DNA of 64,000 nucleotides from contig NZ_AP025483.1 in assembly GCF_024347455.1 (NCBI RefSeq), forward strand, positions 3,224,001-3,288,000. Direction: 5' to 3'. The translations under genes and the position numbers were made by a program. Numbering within the stretch: position 1 is the first letter of the stretch; each line of letters begins with the position of its first letter. Of this stretch, positions 17,195 to 27,677 are shown piece after piece. This stretch comes from Vibrio echinoideorum (GTDB taxonomy: Bacteria; Pseudomonadota; Gammaproteobacteria; Enterobacterales; Vibrionaceae). The notes under the pieces are model-generated. The model had not been told where the DNA came from, did not search any database, and worked only from the letters and a program-made list of their open reading frames with translations.

Positions 17195-17935
17195 TTACTG
17201 AGCTAAACGCTGTCTTACTGCTTCGAACAGGCAGATACCCGACGCCACAGAAACATTCAGGCTCGACACACTACCTGACATTGGAATCTTAATAAGGTCA
17301 TCGCAAGTTTCACGCGTTAAACGACGCATACCGTCACCTTCAGCACCCATCACAACAGCAAGCGGGCCAGTTAGCTTCGCTTGGTAGATATCATGCGTCG
17401 CTTCACCTGCCGTACCCACGAACCATACACCCTGCTCTTGCAGTGCGCGCATTGTGCGGGCTAGGTTGGTTACACGTACTAGAGGAACGGTTTCAGCCGC
17501 GCCACACGCTACCTTGCTTACCGTTGCCGTTAGCGGCGAAGAGCGGTCTTTAGGCACGATAACAGCCGCCACACCTGCAGCATCCGCATTACGTAAGCAA
17601 GCACCTAAGTTATGAGGGTCTGTTACGCCGTCTAGAACCAACAATAAAGGCTGTTCATGCTTAGCTAGGATATCATCTAGGTGTGTTTCATTAAGCTGCT
17701 TAGCAGGCTTTACCTTAGCAATAAGACCTTGGTGATTCGCACCTTGTGCTTTTTCATCAAGCGGCTTACGGCCCATTTGTTGGATCGACACACCAAACTG
17801 TTGTAGCTGATTCAATAGCGGAAGCAGGCGATCATCTTGGCGGCCTTTCAGTACATATGCTTCTATAAAGCGCGCTGGATCTTTTTCTAGTACGGCTTTC
17901 ACCGCGTGAATACCGTAAATAAATTCGTTACTCAT
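17195..17935 (-). CDS. rlmB: 23S rRNA Gm2251 2'-O-methyltransferase
   Basis: The SpoU-family (SPOUT) enzyme of 246 residues. An N-terminal substrate-binding domain begins [16 protein letters not shown]. The knotted domain has motif 1 ([14 protein letters not shown]), motif 2 (VMGAEGDGM) and motif 3 ([15 protein letters not shown]), the SAM pocket. It methylates G2251 in the P-loop of 23S rRNA. It lies about 155 nt downstream of rnr, the same order as in E. coli. Confidence 0.96.
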   Translation of the reverse strand: MSNEFIYGIHAVKAVLEKDPARFIEAYVLKGRQDDRLLPLLNQLQQFGVSIQQMGRKPLDEKAQGANHQGLIAKVKPAKQLNETHLDDILAKHEQPLLLVLDGVTDPHNLGACLRNADAAGVAAVIVPKDRSSPLTATVSKVACGAAETVPLVRVTNLARTMRALQEQGVWFVGTAGEATHDIYQAKLTGPLAVVMGAEGDGMRRLTRETCDDLIKIPMSGSVSSLNVSVASGICLFEAVRQRLAQ

Positions 17936-18091
17936 TGTCTCAAATTACTCTTATTGCTCAGAGATGAATGACATCAATACCGACACATCCACCTCTGTGT
18001 TGTTTAGTTCGAGAGCATGCGTTTCCGCCTGATACCCTCGCATTAAATTAGTCAGACGTTAAGTCTTGCTCGTCCTTATAAGCCTTAAAAA

Positions 18092-20590
18092 TTAAGACTT
18101 ATCAGCTTTTGGCTTACGGCTTGCTGCGCGCTTTTTTTTAGCTCGAGCTTTAGCGGCACCTGTTTTATTCGCTGACTTCTTCTTAGTTGGACTTTCACTA
18201 CTTCCGTCTGGTCGCTTAGTGGGTTCAATCAAAGCCTTCGCAGGTACACCTGGCTTGTTACTCTTCACCGCTGAACGCTTCTTGCTTTTCGCTTTATTCA
18301 TCGCTTCGGCTGCACGCTTCTTGGCAGTTTTACCTTTACCACGAGGCTGACGATCAGTGTCTTCCATGTCAAAATCAATTTGGCGAGTTTCTAGGTTAAC
18401 CGCAGAAACCTTCACTTTAACCGAATCACCCAAACGGTAAATATTACCTGAGCTTTCACCCACTAGGCGCTGACCAATAGCATCAAACTGGTAGTAATCA
18501 TTCGCTAGCGCTGAGATGTGTACCAAGCCGTCAATGTGCAGTTCAGTCAAACGAACAAAGAAGCCGAAACCAGTAACGTTAGCAATTACGCCATCCATCA
18601 CTTCACCAACATGGTCTTGCATGTATTCACATTTCAGCCAGTCGTTCACTTCACGTGTTGCGTCATCAGCACGACGCTCAGTCATTGAACACTGCTCGCC
18701 GTAGAAGTCCATATCATCGAAAGTGTAGTGGTAACCACCCGTTGGCGTCCAACGTTCGCTGTTACGGCCTTCTTCTTTCGCAATAAGGTACTTAATCGCA
18801 CGGTGCAAAAGCAAGTCAGGGTAACGGCGAATCGGCGAGGTAAAGTGAGCATAGCGCTTAAGAGCTAGACCAAAGTGACCCGCGTTATCCGCGTTGTATA
18901 CCGCTTGCTTCATTGAGCGCAGCAACATGGTTTGGATTAACTCACGATCTTCTCGCTCGTTAATTTGTTTCATCAGCTGTGCATAGTCGACTGGTGATGG
19001 CGAAAGGCCCCCTTCCAGCGTTAAACCTAGCTCACTAAGGAAACTCTTAAAGCCCGTTAAACGCTCTTCGCCCGGAGTATCGTGAACACGGTACAGTGCC
19101 GGTTCTTTCGCTTTTTCTACGTAAGACGCCGATGCAATGTTCGCAAGAATCATACATTCTTCGATGATCTTGTGTGCATCGTTACGAATTACGGGTTCAA
19201 TACGGTCAATCTTACGATCCGCATTGAAGATAAATTTCGTTTCAACGGTTTCAAATTCAATCGCACCACGTTCGTCACGCGTTTTCTTAAGTACCTTGTA
19301 CATCTTATGAAGTTCTTCAAGATGTGGTACTTCAGGCTCGTAACGCTCACGAAGTTCTTCATTGCCATCTAAGATCGCGCCGACTTTGTTGTAAGTAAGA
19401 CGAGCATGAGAGTTCATTACCGCTTCGTAGTGCTTGTAACCCGACAGTTTACCTTTGTCTGAGATAGTCATCTCACACACCATACATAAACGGTCTACTT
19501 GAGGGTTCAATGAACACAGGCCATTAGAAAGTACTTCAGGCAGCATTGGGACAACTTGCGATGGGAAATATACCGAGTTACCACGGTTAATCGCTTCTTT
19601 GTCTAGCGCAGTGTCTGGGCGAACGTAATAACTTACGTCAGCAATCGCTACCCAAAGACGCCAGCCGCCGCCTTTCTTCGCTTCACAGTAAACCGCATCA
19701 TCGAAGTCACGTGCATCTTCGCCATCAATCGTAACTAATGGCAGTTTACGTAGATCAACACGCCCTTCTTTTGCTTCTTCAGGAACATGCTCGCCTAGGT
19801 TTACGATTTGCTTATCAACCGCTTCAGGCCACTCTTGTGGGATCTGGTGAGTACGGATCGCGATCTGCGTTTCCATACCCGGAGCCATGTTCTCACCGAG
19901 AACTTCGGTCACTTTGCCCATCATGTTACGAGAACGACCACCGCGATCCGTAATTTCAATCACAACCACATTACCCATTCGAGCACCGCCTTTATGCTCA
20001 GTTGGGATCTGAATGTCATGACTAATACGTGAATCATCGGCAACCACATAAGAATGGCCGTATTCTAGGAAGAAGCGACCAACAAGTGGTGTTTTACGCT
20101 CTTCAAGAACACGTACTAAGCGCCCTTCACGACGGCCACGCTTACTGTTTTCAGTAGGCTGAGCCAATACATAGTCACCGTGCATGATGGTTTTCATCTG
20201 GTGATGCGGCAACACGATATCGTTATCTTTACCAACACTGCCGTCTGGGCGAACCCAGCCATGACCGTCTTTATGACCAATCACATAGCCTTTAATCAGT
20301 TCCATCTTCTCCGGCAATGCGTAGCACTGACGACGAGTAAAGATTAGCTGTCCATCACGCTCCATTGCACGTAAACGACGACGCAAGCCTTCATATTGTT
20401 CCTCTCCAGCAAGACCCAAAGCTTCAAATAGATCGTTACGGTTCATCGGAATATTCGCTTCTGTTAGAAACGAAATAATGAACTCTCTGCTTGGTACTGG
20501 ATTTTCGTAGTTTTTAGACTCTCGGTCTGCAAAGGGATCAATAGTGGTTGTAGCTGTCGTGTTTTCTGACATCGGTGTATTTTTTGACAT
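18092..20590 (-). CDS. rnr: Ribonuclease R
   Basis: This 3'-5' exoribonuclease degrades structured RNA and defective rRNA. In its 832 residues the order is an N-terminal winged helix (about 25-95), cold-shock domains, and an RNB catalytic domain with [13 protein letters not shown] (Asp cluster binding Mg). A later S1 domain contains [18 protein letters not shown], and a Lys/Arg/Ala-rich tail of about 85 residues ends the protein. The long basic tail is typical of RNase R and distinguishes it from RNase II. The start ATG 20590 gives MSKNTP; a second ATG 18 nt in is possible. Confidence 0.96.
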   Translation of the reverse strand: MSKNTPMSENTTATTTIDPFADRESKNYENPVPSREFIISFLTEANIPMNRNDLFEALGLAGEEQYEGLRRRLRAMERDGQLIFTRRQCYALPEKMELIKGYVIGHKDGHGWVRPDGSVGKDNDIVLPHHQMKTIMHGDYVLAQPTENSKRGRREGRLVRVLEERKTPLVGRFFLEYGHSYVVADDSRISHDIQIPTEHKGGARMGNVVVIEITDRGGRSRNMMGKVTEVLGENMAPGMETQIAIRTHQIPQEWPEAVDKQIVNLGEHVPEEAKEGRVDLRKLPLVTIDGEDARDFDDAVYCEAKKGGGWRLWVAIADVSYYVRPDTALDKEAINRGNSVYFPSQVVPMLPEVLSNGLCSLNPQVDRLCMVCEMTISDKGKLSGYKHYEAVMNSHARLTYNKVGAILDGNEELRERYEPEVPHLEELHKMYKVLKKTRDERGAIEFETVETKFIFNADRKIDRIEPVIRNDAHKIIEECMILANIASASYVEKAKEPALYRVHDTPGEERLTGFKSFLSELGLTLEGGLSPSPVDYAQLMKQINEREDRELIQTMLLRSMKQAVYNADNAGHFGLALKRYAHFTSPIRRYPDLLLHRAIKYLIAKEEGRNSERWTPTGGYHYTFDDMDFYGEQCSMTERRADDATREVNDWLKCEYMQDHVGEVMDGVIANVTGFGFFVRLTELHIDGLVHISALANDYYQFDAIGQRLVGESSGNIYRLGDSVKVKVSAVNLETRQIDFDMEDTDRQPRGKGKTAKKRAAEAMNKAKSKKRSAVKSNKPGVPAKALIEPTKRPDGSSESPTKKKSANKTGAAKARAKKKRAASRKPKADKS

Positions 20591-20620
20591 AGGCGGGCCT
20601 GCTTAAGCAAGGAATGTATA

Positions 20621-20649
20621 TACCCCTAGTATATCTGATGCTAGGGGTA
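20621..20649. promoter_or_regulatory. Perfect 9-bp inverted repeat upstream of rnr
   Basis: TACCCCTAG at 20621-20629 and CTAGGGGTA at 20641-20649 flank an 11-nt loop, 31 nt before the rnr start. No T-run follows, so an operator or a 5'-UTR hairpin for rnr is more likely than a terminator. Confidence 0.5.
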
Positions 20650-20765
20650 AGCTACAGATATGCTTTGGAAAAGCCTCAAATAACCTCAGATTGATACATC
20701 TCTTCATTTTGTGAAACATCACTTCATAGCCATTGTCTCTCATCAAAATTTTGAGCAAACGATAA

Positions 20766-20781
20766 AACAAACGTTTGCGCC
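20766..20781. promoter_or_regulatory. PurR-box-like palindrome upstream of the exported amidohydrolase
   Basis: The core CAAACGTTTG is a perfect palindrome followed by CGC, so the right half matches the enteric PurR box (ACGCAAACGTTTGCGT) and the left half only partly. It lies 57 nt before the gene for a predicted deaminase of adenosine-type compounds, which makes purine control plausible. Confidence 0.4.
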
Positions 20782-20838
20782 ATGAATGAAATACACTATT
20801 ATCCTGACACTTTACCAACTCCTGTTCTGAGTATTGAT

Positions 20839-22248
20839 ATGAAACTAAAACGCACCCTATTGGCTTCAGCAATGGCAAGTCTCGCTCTATTTCCATTCGC
20901 GAGTTCTGCGATGGAAAAAGCCGACCTAATGATTACCGATGCGATGGTTCTAACGATGAACCAAGACAAAACGGTATATGAAAGCGGCACTGTTGTTGTG
21001 AAAGACAACAAAATCATTGCTGTCGGCGATGCATCATTAGAGAAGCAATACCAAGCCAAGCAAGTGTTAGACGTGGATGGTGATATCGTGATGCCAGGTC
21101 TCATCAATACTCATACTCACGTATCAATGACCGTGTTTCGCTCGTTAGCCGATGATGTGCCTGATCGCCTTCACCGTTACATCTTCCCATTAGAGAAGAA
21201 GTTAGTGTCACGAGACATGGTACGCATTGGCGCTAACCTAGGTAACGTCGAAATGGTTAAAGGCGGTGTAACCACTTACGCCGACATGTACTACTTCGAA
21301 GATGAAGTGGCGAAAACTGTCGACAAGATCGGTATGCGTGCTATCCTCGGCGAAACAGTGATTAAGTTCCCAGTCGCTGATGCGGCTAATGCTGAAGAAG
21401 GCATTAAATACGCGTTAAACTTCATTGAAGAATACAAAGATCATCCACGCATCACCCCAGCGTTTGCACCACATGCGCCTTACACCAATACCACAGAGAT
21501 TCTGCAGAAGATCTCAAAGCTGTCTCTAGAATTAGATGTGCCTGTGATGATTCACCTTGCAGAATCACACCGTGAAGCAGAAAAAATCGCAGAGCGTTCA
21601 GACGGATTATCGCCAGTTCAATACATGGACAGCATTGGTGCACTCAATAAAAACTTGGTGGGTGCACACATGATCCTCGTTGACGATCATGATATCGAAC
21701 TGGTGAAAAAATCGGATATGGGTGTGGCTCACAACATGAGTGCTAACATCAAGTCAGCAAAAGGCGTATCACCGGCGCTTAAGATGTATAACGAGAACGT
21801 ACGTATCGGTTTAGGTACCGATGGGCCAATGTCAGGTAATACACTGAGCACCATCGATGAGTTCAACCAAGTCGCTAAAGTACATAAGCTAGTTAATAAA
21901 GATCGCGCCGCGATGCCTCCGATCAAAGTGATCGACATGGCAACAATGGGCGCAGCAAAAGCGCTGCACATGGAAGATAAGATCGGTTCTCTTGAGGACG
22001 GCAAACTCGCTGACATCATAGTGATCGATACTAAAGCGCCAAACATGGTTCCGGTCTACAACCCATACTCGGCATTAGTTTACTCAGCTAACGCGGGTAA
22101 CGTTCGCCATACGATCGTTGATGGTAAAATCATCATGCAAGACCGCGACATGCTAACGGTCGATGAAGATAAGATTCGCCAAGAAGCACTCGATTTCACT
22201 AAAGTCGTTCGTAAGACGGTGATTGAATCTGGTGAAGTTGTTCAATAA
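20839..22248 (+). CDS. Exported amidohydrolase of the S-adenosylhomocysteine/5'-methylthioadenosine deaminase type
   Basis: The start is ATG 20839, giving MKLKRTLLASAMASLALFPFAS as signal peptide (469 aa in total); the 19 upstream codons would bury it. Metal-site motifs of the deaminase-like amidohydrolases are all present: NTHTHVSM (His92, His94), HAPYTNT, a HLAES His and TDGPMSG with the catalytic Asp. Relatives in the cytoplasm deaminate SAH, MTA or adenosine to inosine forms. A periplasmic version would salvage extracellular nucleosides. It is monocistronic with a PurR-like site upstream and a terminator downstream. The exact substrate is uncertain. Confidence 0.82.
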   Translation: MKLKRTLLASAMASLALFPFASSAMEKADLMITDAMVLTMNQDKTVYESGTVVVKDNKIIAVGDASLEKQYQAKQVLDVDGDIVMPGLINTHTHVSMTVFRSLADDVPDRLHRYIFPLEKKLVSRDMVRIGANLGNVEMVKGGVTTYADMYYFEDEVAKTVDKIGMRAILGETVIKFPVADAANAEEGIKYALNFIEEYKDHPRITPAFAPHAPYTNTTEILQKISKLSLELDVPVMIHLAESHREAEKIAERSDGLSPVQYMDSIGALNKNLVGAHMILVDDHDIELVKKSDMGVAHNMSANIKSAKGVSPALKMYNENVRIGLGTDGPMSGNTLSTIDEFNQVAKVHKLVNKDRAAMPPIKVIDMATMGAAKALHMEDKIGSLEDGKLADIIVIDTKAPNMVPVYNPYSALVYSANAGNVRHTIVDGKIIMQDRDMLTVDEDKIRQEALDFTKVVRKTVIESGEVVQ

Positions 22249-22285
22249 CGCCACCGAGTAAGATAAACGGTTTACCGTTAAGATC

Positions 22286-22326
22286 AAAAAAGGCCTCATA
22301 GGTATTTACCTACGAGGCCTTTTTAA
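22286..22326 (+). terminator. Terminator of the amidohydrolase gene
   Basis: A long stem, AAAAAGGCCTC-TAGGTA / TACCTA-GAGGCCTTTTT, with a short TTT loop. It is symmetrical enough to act also for motX on minus. Confidence 0.85.
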
Positions 22327-22402
22327 TACGATATCTTTCTATATCAAGATAGATGGCTAACGAGTGCAGTCGTTCACCATCAACCTTAATTAATATTCGT
22401 AA

Positions 22403-23038
22403 TTACCAGAACACATCTCGACGTTTTGCTCGCGCGATAATGTTGTCTGGCATTCTCTGTTCTAAACCGCTTCTAAGCACAGTGATACGTTTATGCTGTC
22501 TTTGGTCAGCCGTCACCGAATTATACAACCAGCGATAAGCATCTTCATAATCTAGCGGGCTACCGTAATCTCGCAACAACAACTCAGCTAAGTGAATACT
22601 CGCACTTAGATTTCCCATAGACGCCGCTTCACGTAAATACGGAATCGCGCGCTCTTTGTCTTGTTGAACCAAAGTGCCTCGGGAGTAATAACGACCTAAC
22701 TGCTCTAATGCAGCGGGTAGACCTTGATGCGCTGCGTTTTCCATATAGTAAAGACCAAGCTCTACATCTTGTGGAACACATACACCCCACGCCAACATAT
22801 CACCGTATAAAAACTCATAAGAAGGCAAGCTAATACGCGTTGCACGCGCAACGATATCTTCCACTAGCTGGCACTTATCCGCCTTTACACGCTCAAGATG
22901 TTGATTATTTTCAATTAACTTAATCAGCTCAGCTTCTGTATAGATTGGAACTGGGTCTCCCACTTCAGCCAAATTTGCATGACTCAAGGGTGAGCTCAGC
23001 GCCATTATCAATGAAGCTGCCACAATTCGTAGCTTCAT
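22403..23038 (-). CDS. motX: Sodium-driven flagellar motor protein MotX
   Basis: The start ATG 23038 leaves a clean signal peptide (MKLRIVAASLIMALSSPLSHA); an ATG 12 nt upstream is possible. The 211-residue mature-length protein is built from Sel1-like helical repeats (GLYYMENAAHQGLPAALEQLGRYY, then AIPYLREAASMGNLSASIHLAELL). It has Cys pairs near residues 56 and 87. With MotY it forms the periplasmic T-ring that docks PomA/PomB stators of the polar flagellum in Vibrio. The length matches known MotX proteins, and a sigma-28 promoter precedes it. Confidence 0.9.
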   Translation of the reverse strand: MKLRIVAASLIMALSSPLSHANLAEVGDPVPIYTEAELIKLIENNQHLERVKADKCQLVEDIVARATRISLPSYEFLYGDMLAWGVCVPQDVELGLYYMENAAHQGLPAALEQLGRYYSRGTLVQQDKERAIPYLREAASMGNLSASIHLAELLLRDYGSPLDYEDAYRWLYNSVTADQRQHKRITVLRSGLEQRMPDNIIARAKRRDVFW

Positions 23039-23135
23039 ACCTGCACTCAATTATCTGTCGCTAAAGTTATCTATTTCTTATTGGCTACCGAGGTAAACGT
23101 CAAAAATAGGGTGAACTTCACTTTCCATGATATCT

Positions 23136-23162
23136 GTATCGGCAACAACCTTGACGGCTTTA
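23136..23162 (-). promoter_or_regulatory. motX: Sigma-28 (FliA) promoter of motX
   Basis: On the minus strand TAAA (23159-23162), a 15-nt spacer and GCCGATAC (23136-23143) match the flagellar consensus TAAA-N15-GCCGATAA with one change. It lies about 98 nt upstream of the motX start, as expected for a late flagellar gene. Confidence 0.8.
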
Positions 23163-23250
23163 GACAAAACTTGCCGCTAATGGGCAATATTTTGCCTGAT
23201 GACGTTTAAAAGATCATCACCCAAAGCTTAAGCTCTATATTGCAGGCATT

Positions 23251-23280
23251 AAAAAGCCGACTTAATAAAGTCGGCTTTTA
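23251..23280 (-). terminator. Terminator of purA
   Basis: AAAAGCCGACTT and AAGTCGGCTTTT form a 12-bp stem with an AATA loop; the T-run on the minus strand serves purA. The remainder of the 314-nt motX-purA gap (23039-23352) holds the motX promoter and nothing else recognised. Confidence 0.85.
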
Positions 23281-23352
23281 GAAAACTATTTCATTATCAG
23301 AGCACTTTAATTACCACAGCACGGCTAGTGCCTGGTAATCACTCAGCGGGCA

Positions 23353-24690
<1,338 letters not shown>

Positions 24691-24841
24691 TTAAAAATGG
24701 ATTCTAGCACCGAATCACACTTCTTGCAGTCACTTTTTGTTCATAATCGACAAGGCTGTTCAAAAACAAATCAGTGAGAACTCAGGGCGGAACCGTAAAG
24801 ATACTGATATCATTGTATTTTTATAAATATAGGGCAGTGTC

Positions 24842-25030
24842 ATGTCTCATTCAATTTGGCTCGCAATTGGGCTTGTTCTTATCGTAGAGGGGCTTGGTCC
24901 CTTGATTGCACCAAACGGTTGGAGAAACATGGTTGCCCAGCTCAGCCAACAACCAGACTCTCAACTGCGCCGTATTGGCGGCTGTCTTGTTGTTGCTGGA
25001 GCGGTTATCGCTTTCATGACCCACAGCTAA
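24842..25030 (+). CDS. yjeT: YjeT/DUF2065 inner-membrane protein (62 aa)
   Basis: A tiny two-TM protein. Hydrophobic segments are at about 4-24 and 42-59, joined by a loop with PNGWRNMVAQLSQQP, then the family motif LRRIGGCLVVAGAVI. In E. coli it also sits between hflC and purA, supporting orthology. Function is unknown, although the neighbouring HflKC complex suggests a membrane role. Confidence 0.85.
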   Translation: MSHSIWLAIGLVLIVEGLGPLIAPNGWRNMVAQLSQQPDSQLRRIGGCLVVAGAVIAFMTHS

Positions 25031-25087
25031 TCTTCCTTCTAGAAACCTACTCATTATTTCCGAAACCTTGCCGGTACAAGTAAGAGG

Positions 25088-25133
25088 TTTACGCACTCAC
25101 TATACCGATGATTTACGCACTCACTATACCGAT
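25088..25133. repeat. Two tandem 24-nt direct repeats in the yjeT-hflC gap
   Basis: TTTACGCACTCACTATACCGAT occurs at 25088 and again at 25112, separated by GA. No dyad, stop context or RNA fold is obvious. Confidence 0.9.
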
Positions 25134-25196
25134 TGCGACTCACGCATGAGCCTAACGCTCAAGGGGCCACCTGTCATGTAAAGGCATCGCAAGTCA

Positions 25197-25262
25197 TCGT
25201 TAACAGCAGCATAGGTGCTCGGCAGCAGCGTAGATAATCGGTAACAGCAGTATAGGTCCTCG
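25197..25262. repeat. Imperfect AACAGCAG-containing tandem repeats
   Basis: Two longer copies (TCGTTAACAGCAGCATAGGT and TCGGTAACAGCAGTATAGGT) flank a degenerate middle copy. Together with the 24-nt repeats they account for most of the 434-nt gap 25031-25464, which carries no gene. Confidence 0.7.
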
Positions 25263-25379
25263 GGGGTAACAACATGGTTAATCAACAGAAGCGCCAAGCA
25301 AGCAAGTCAACTAACCAGCTAATCAACTAACAAGATAGGCTGATAAAAAGTGAAGCGACCAAAATAAACCGCCAGAAAA

Positions 25380-25408
25380 CAAAAAGGCTCCCATCAGGGA
25401 GCCTTTTG
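25380..25408. terminator. Terminator of the hfq-hflXKC superoperon
   Basis: AAAAGGCTCCC and GGGAGCCTTTT form an 11-bp stem with an ATCA loop, with A/T runs on both sides. On minus it ends hflC. Confidence 0.88.
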
Positions 25409-25464
25409 ATTTTTAACGTACTTTGTTATCTAAACTAGAGTCAGCTTTTGAATAACAAATTAGC

Positions 25465-26445
25465 TTATTTTGCTGCTGGTACACCGCTTGATTGATTCAT
25501 GTATCGGAAGAAGTCTGTCTTCGGATCCAATACTAGAATATCGCTCTTATCGCTAAATGATGTCTCATAAGCTTGCAGTGAACGCATAAAGCCATAGAAC
25601 TCAGGATCTTTGCTGTACACATCAGAGTAGATCTTCGCCGCTTCTGCATCAGCATCACCACGAGTCACTCGAGCAGTACGGTCAGCTTCAGCAAGAACAG
25701 TCGCTACTTCTAGCTCAGCTTGAGCACGGATAACTTCTGCTTTCTCACGACCTTGAGAACGGTGTCTACGAGCAACCGATTCACGCTCTGCACGCATACG
25801 GCGGTAGATAGATTCACTGATTTCGTCAGGAAGGTTAATCTTCTTCATTCGGAAATCAACAACTTCAACACCCAAATCAGCCATCGCACTTTCTGCCGTT
25901 CCAGACAAAACGTTCGCCATAACTTTATCTCGTTCACCATCAATCTCTAGTGCTTCTTTAGCGGCTTCAGTTGTTACTTCTTCGCTATCAACACTATCAG
26001 GTAATACGTCTTTGTTACGCGGGCCTGAAACGATTTGCTTGATCTCGCGAGAACCAATTTCAGAACGAAGAACATCTGTCACTTTACGCTCAAGAAGTGC
26101 TTCTGCCGTCAGGATATTGCCGCCGCCCGTACTCAGATAAAAACGTCCAAAATCAGCAATACGCCATTTTGCGTAAGTATCAATTAGAACGTCTTTTTTC
26201 TCTGATGTTACGAAACGGTCTGAACGACCATCCATCGTTTGAATACGCGCATCAAGTACTTTAACGCGATCAAACAGCGGCATCTTAAAGTGTAGGCCTG
26301 GTTCATAGATTCGTGATACGCCGTTGTCATCGAGAACTCGACCAAAACGAATTACCATGCCACGTTCGCCTTCTTGAATCACAAATAGTGACATCAATAG
26401 AAGGGCAATCGTCACAACTAAAACAGGGATCATTAACTTACGCAT
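25465..26445 (-). CDS. hflC: HflC, subunit of the HflKC membrane complex
   Basis: A 326-residue SPFH/prohibitin-family protein with one N-terminal TM (about 5-20) and the typical VIQEGERGMVIRFGRV start of the SPFH domain. A long charged coiled coil (EKAEVIRAQAELE) and a C-terminal tail follow. HflK and HflC form a large periplasmic cage that encloses FtsH and controls its proteolysis. It lies 2 nt after hflK. Confidence 0.96.
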   Translation of the reverse strand: MRKLMIPVLVVTIALLLMSLFVIQEGERGMVIRFGRVLDDNGVSRIYEPGLHFKMPLFDRVKVLDARIQTMDGRSDRFVTSEKKDVLIDTYAKWRIADFGRFYLSTGGGNILTAEALLERKVTDVLRSEIGSREIKQIVSGPRNKDVLPDSVDSEEVTTEAAKEALEIDGERDKVMANVLSGTAESAMADLGVEVVDFRMKKINLPDEISESIYRRMRAERESVARRHRSQGREKAEVIRAQAELEVATVLAEADRTARVTRGDADAEAAKIYSDVYSKDPEFYGFMRSLQAYETSFSDKSDILVLDPKTDFFRYMNQSSGVPAAK

Positions 26446-26447
26446 TA

Positions 26448-27650
26448 TTAGTATCTCCCTTGACGTGAACTGTCTGAACGAGTTGTAGAGCTAGACTTTG
26501 GATCCGCTTGAGTTTCTAACTCAATTTGATCGTAAGTTGATGGAGCTTTTGTCGAGCGTTTACCCGATTGGTCTCCACCTTGAGCGCCTAGCTTATCAAT
26601 TGGTAGGTACAACAAGTTACCACTTGATTCTGAATCAATCAGAACTTTAGATGTGCTTGAGTACACTTTTTCCATTGTATCTAGGTACATACGGTTACGT
26701 GTTACTTCAGGAGCAGCTTGGTATTCAGGTAAAAGTTTCTCGAATTGAGCAACCTGACCCAAAGCACCATTAACAATACGCTCAGAATAACCTACCGCTT
26801 CTTTCTTCAAACGCTCAGCTCGACCTGTTGCTTTTGGAATAATATCATTACGGTAAGCTTCAGCTTCACGTTCGAAACGCTCTTCATCCTCACGAGCTGC
26901 GATAGCATCATCAAATGCATCTTTCACTTGCTCAGGTGGACGCGCTGATTGGAAGTTCACGTCAACAATAAGAATACCCATATCGTAGCTATCAATAATA
27001 CGATTCAGCTCTTCTTGAGTGCTTTGACGAATCTGCTGACGACCACTTGTTAGGATACTATCCATTAGTGAGTCACCAATTACCGCACGAAGCGCAGAAT
27101 CGGTTGCTTGGCGTAAACTGTCGTCCGCGTCCGTTACACGATACAAGTACTTGTACGGGTCAGAAACACGGTATTGAACACCCATTTCAACGGTCACAAC
27201 GTTTTCATCTTTCGTTAGCATCGTGCCAGAAGCACGTAGAGAACGAATCGCTTGAACGTTGACCAGTTGCTCATCTTTGATTTCATCGATGAAGCGTGGG
27301 TGCCAGTTAAGGCCAGGTTCTTCGATACGGTCGAATTGACCCAGTCGAAGTACAACGGCTCTTTCTGCTTCGCCAACGGTGTAGAAACCAGCGAAGAACC
27401 AGATAGCAATCGCAATGACAGCAATGACACCAAAGCCAATCGCACCGCCACCACCAATAGATGGCCCTTTACCGTTGCCACCTTTTTTACCAAACTTGCC
27501 ACCTAACTTTTGACTTAGTTTACTAAACACTTCGTCTAAGTCTGGCGGTCCTTGATCTCGGCCGCCGCGATTATTATTCTTACCCCAAGGGTCGTTATCG
27601 CGGCCGTTATTATCGCCGTTGTTGTTATTTCCAGGCTCATTCCACGCCAT
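26448..27650 (-). CDS. hflK: HflK, subunit of the HflKC membrane complex
   Basis: The 400-residue partner of HflC has a cytoplasmic N-terminus rich in Asn, Gly and Asp (NNNNGDNNGRDND), then GGNGKGPS and a TM at about 72-92. The SPFH domain starts VGEAERAVVLRLGQF and ends in a coiled coil. The C-terminus is rich in Ser and Thr. The low-complexity N-terminus is usual for HflK. Gene order hflX-hflK-hflC is conserved. Confidence 0.96.
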   Translation of the reverse strand: MAWNEPGNNNNGDNNGRDNDPWGKNNNRGGRDQGPPDLDEVFSKLSQKLGGKFGKKGGNGKGPSIGGGGAIGFGVIAVIAIAIWFFAGFYTVGEAERAVVLRLGQFDRIEEPGLNWHPRFIDEIKDEQLVNVQAIRSLRASGTMLTKDENVVTVEMGVQYRVSDPYKYLYRVTDADDSLRQATDSALRAVIGDSLMDSILTSGRQQIRQSTQEELNRIIDSYDMGILIVDVNFQSARPPEQVKDAFDDAIAAREDEERFEREAEAYRNDIIPKATGRAERLKKEAVGYSERIVNGALGQVAQFEKLLPEYQAAPEVTRNRMYLDTMEKVYSSTSKVLIDSESSGNLLYLPIDKLGAQGGDQSGKRSTKAPSTYDQIELETQADPKSSSTTRSDSSRQGRY

Positions 27651-27677
27651 TAGAAAGCTCCATCATTTGATATGACG

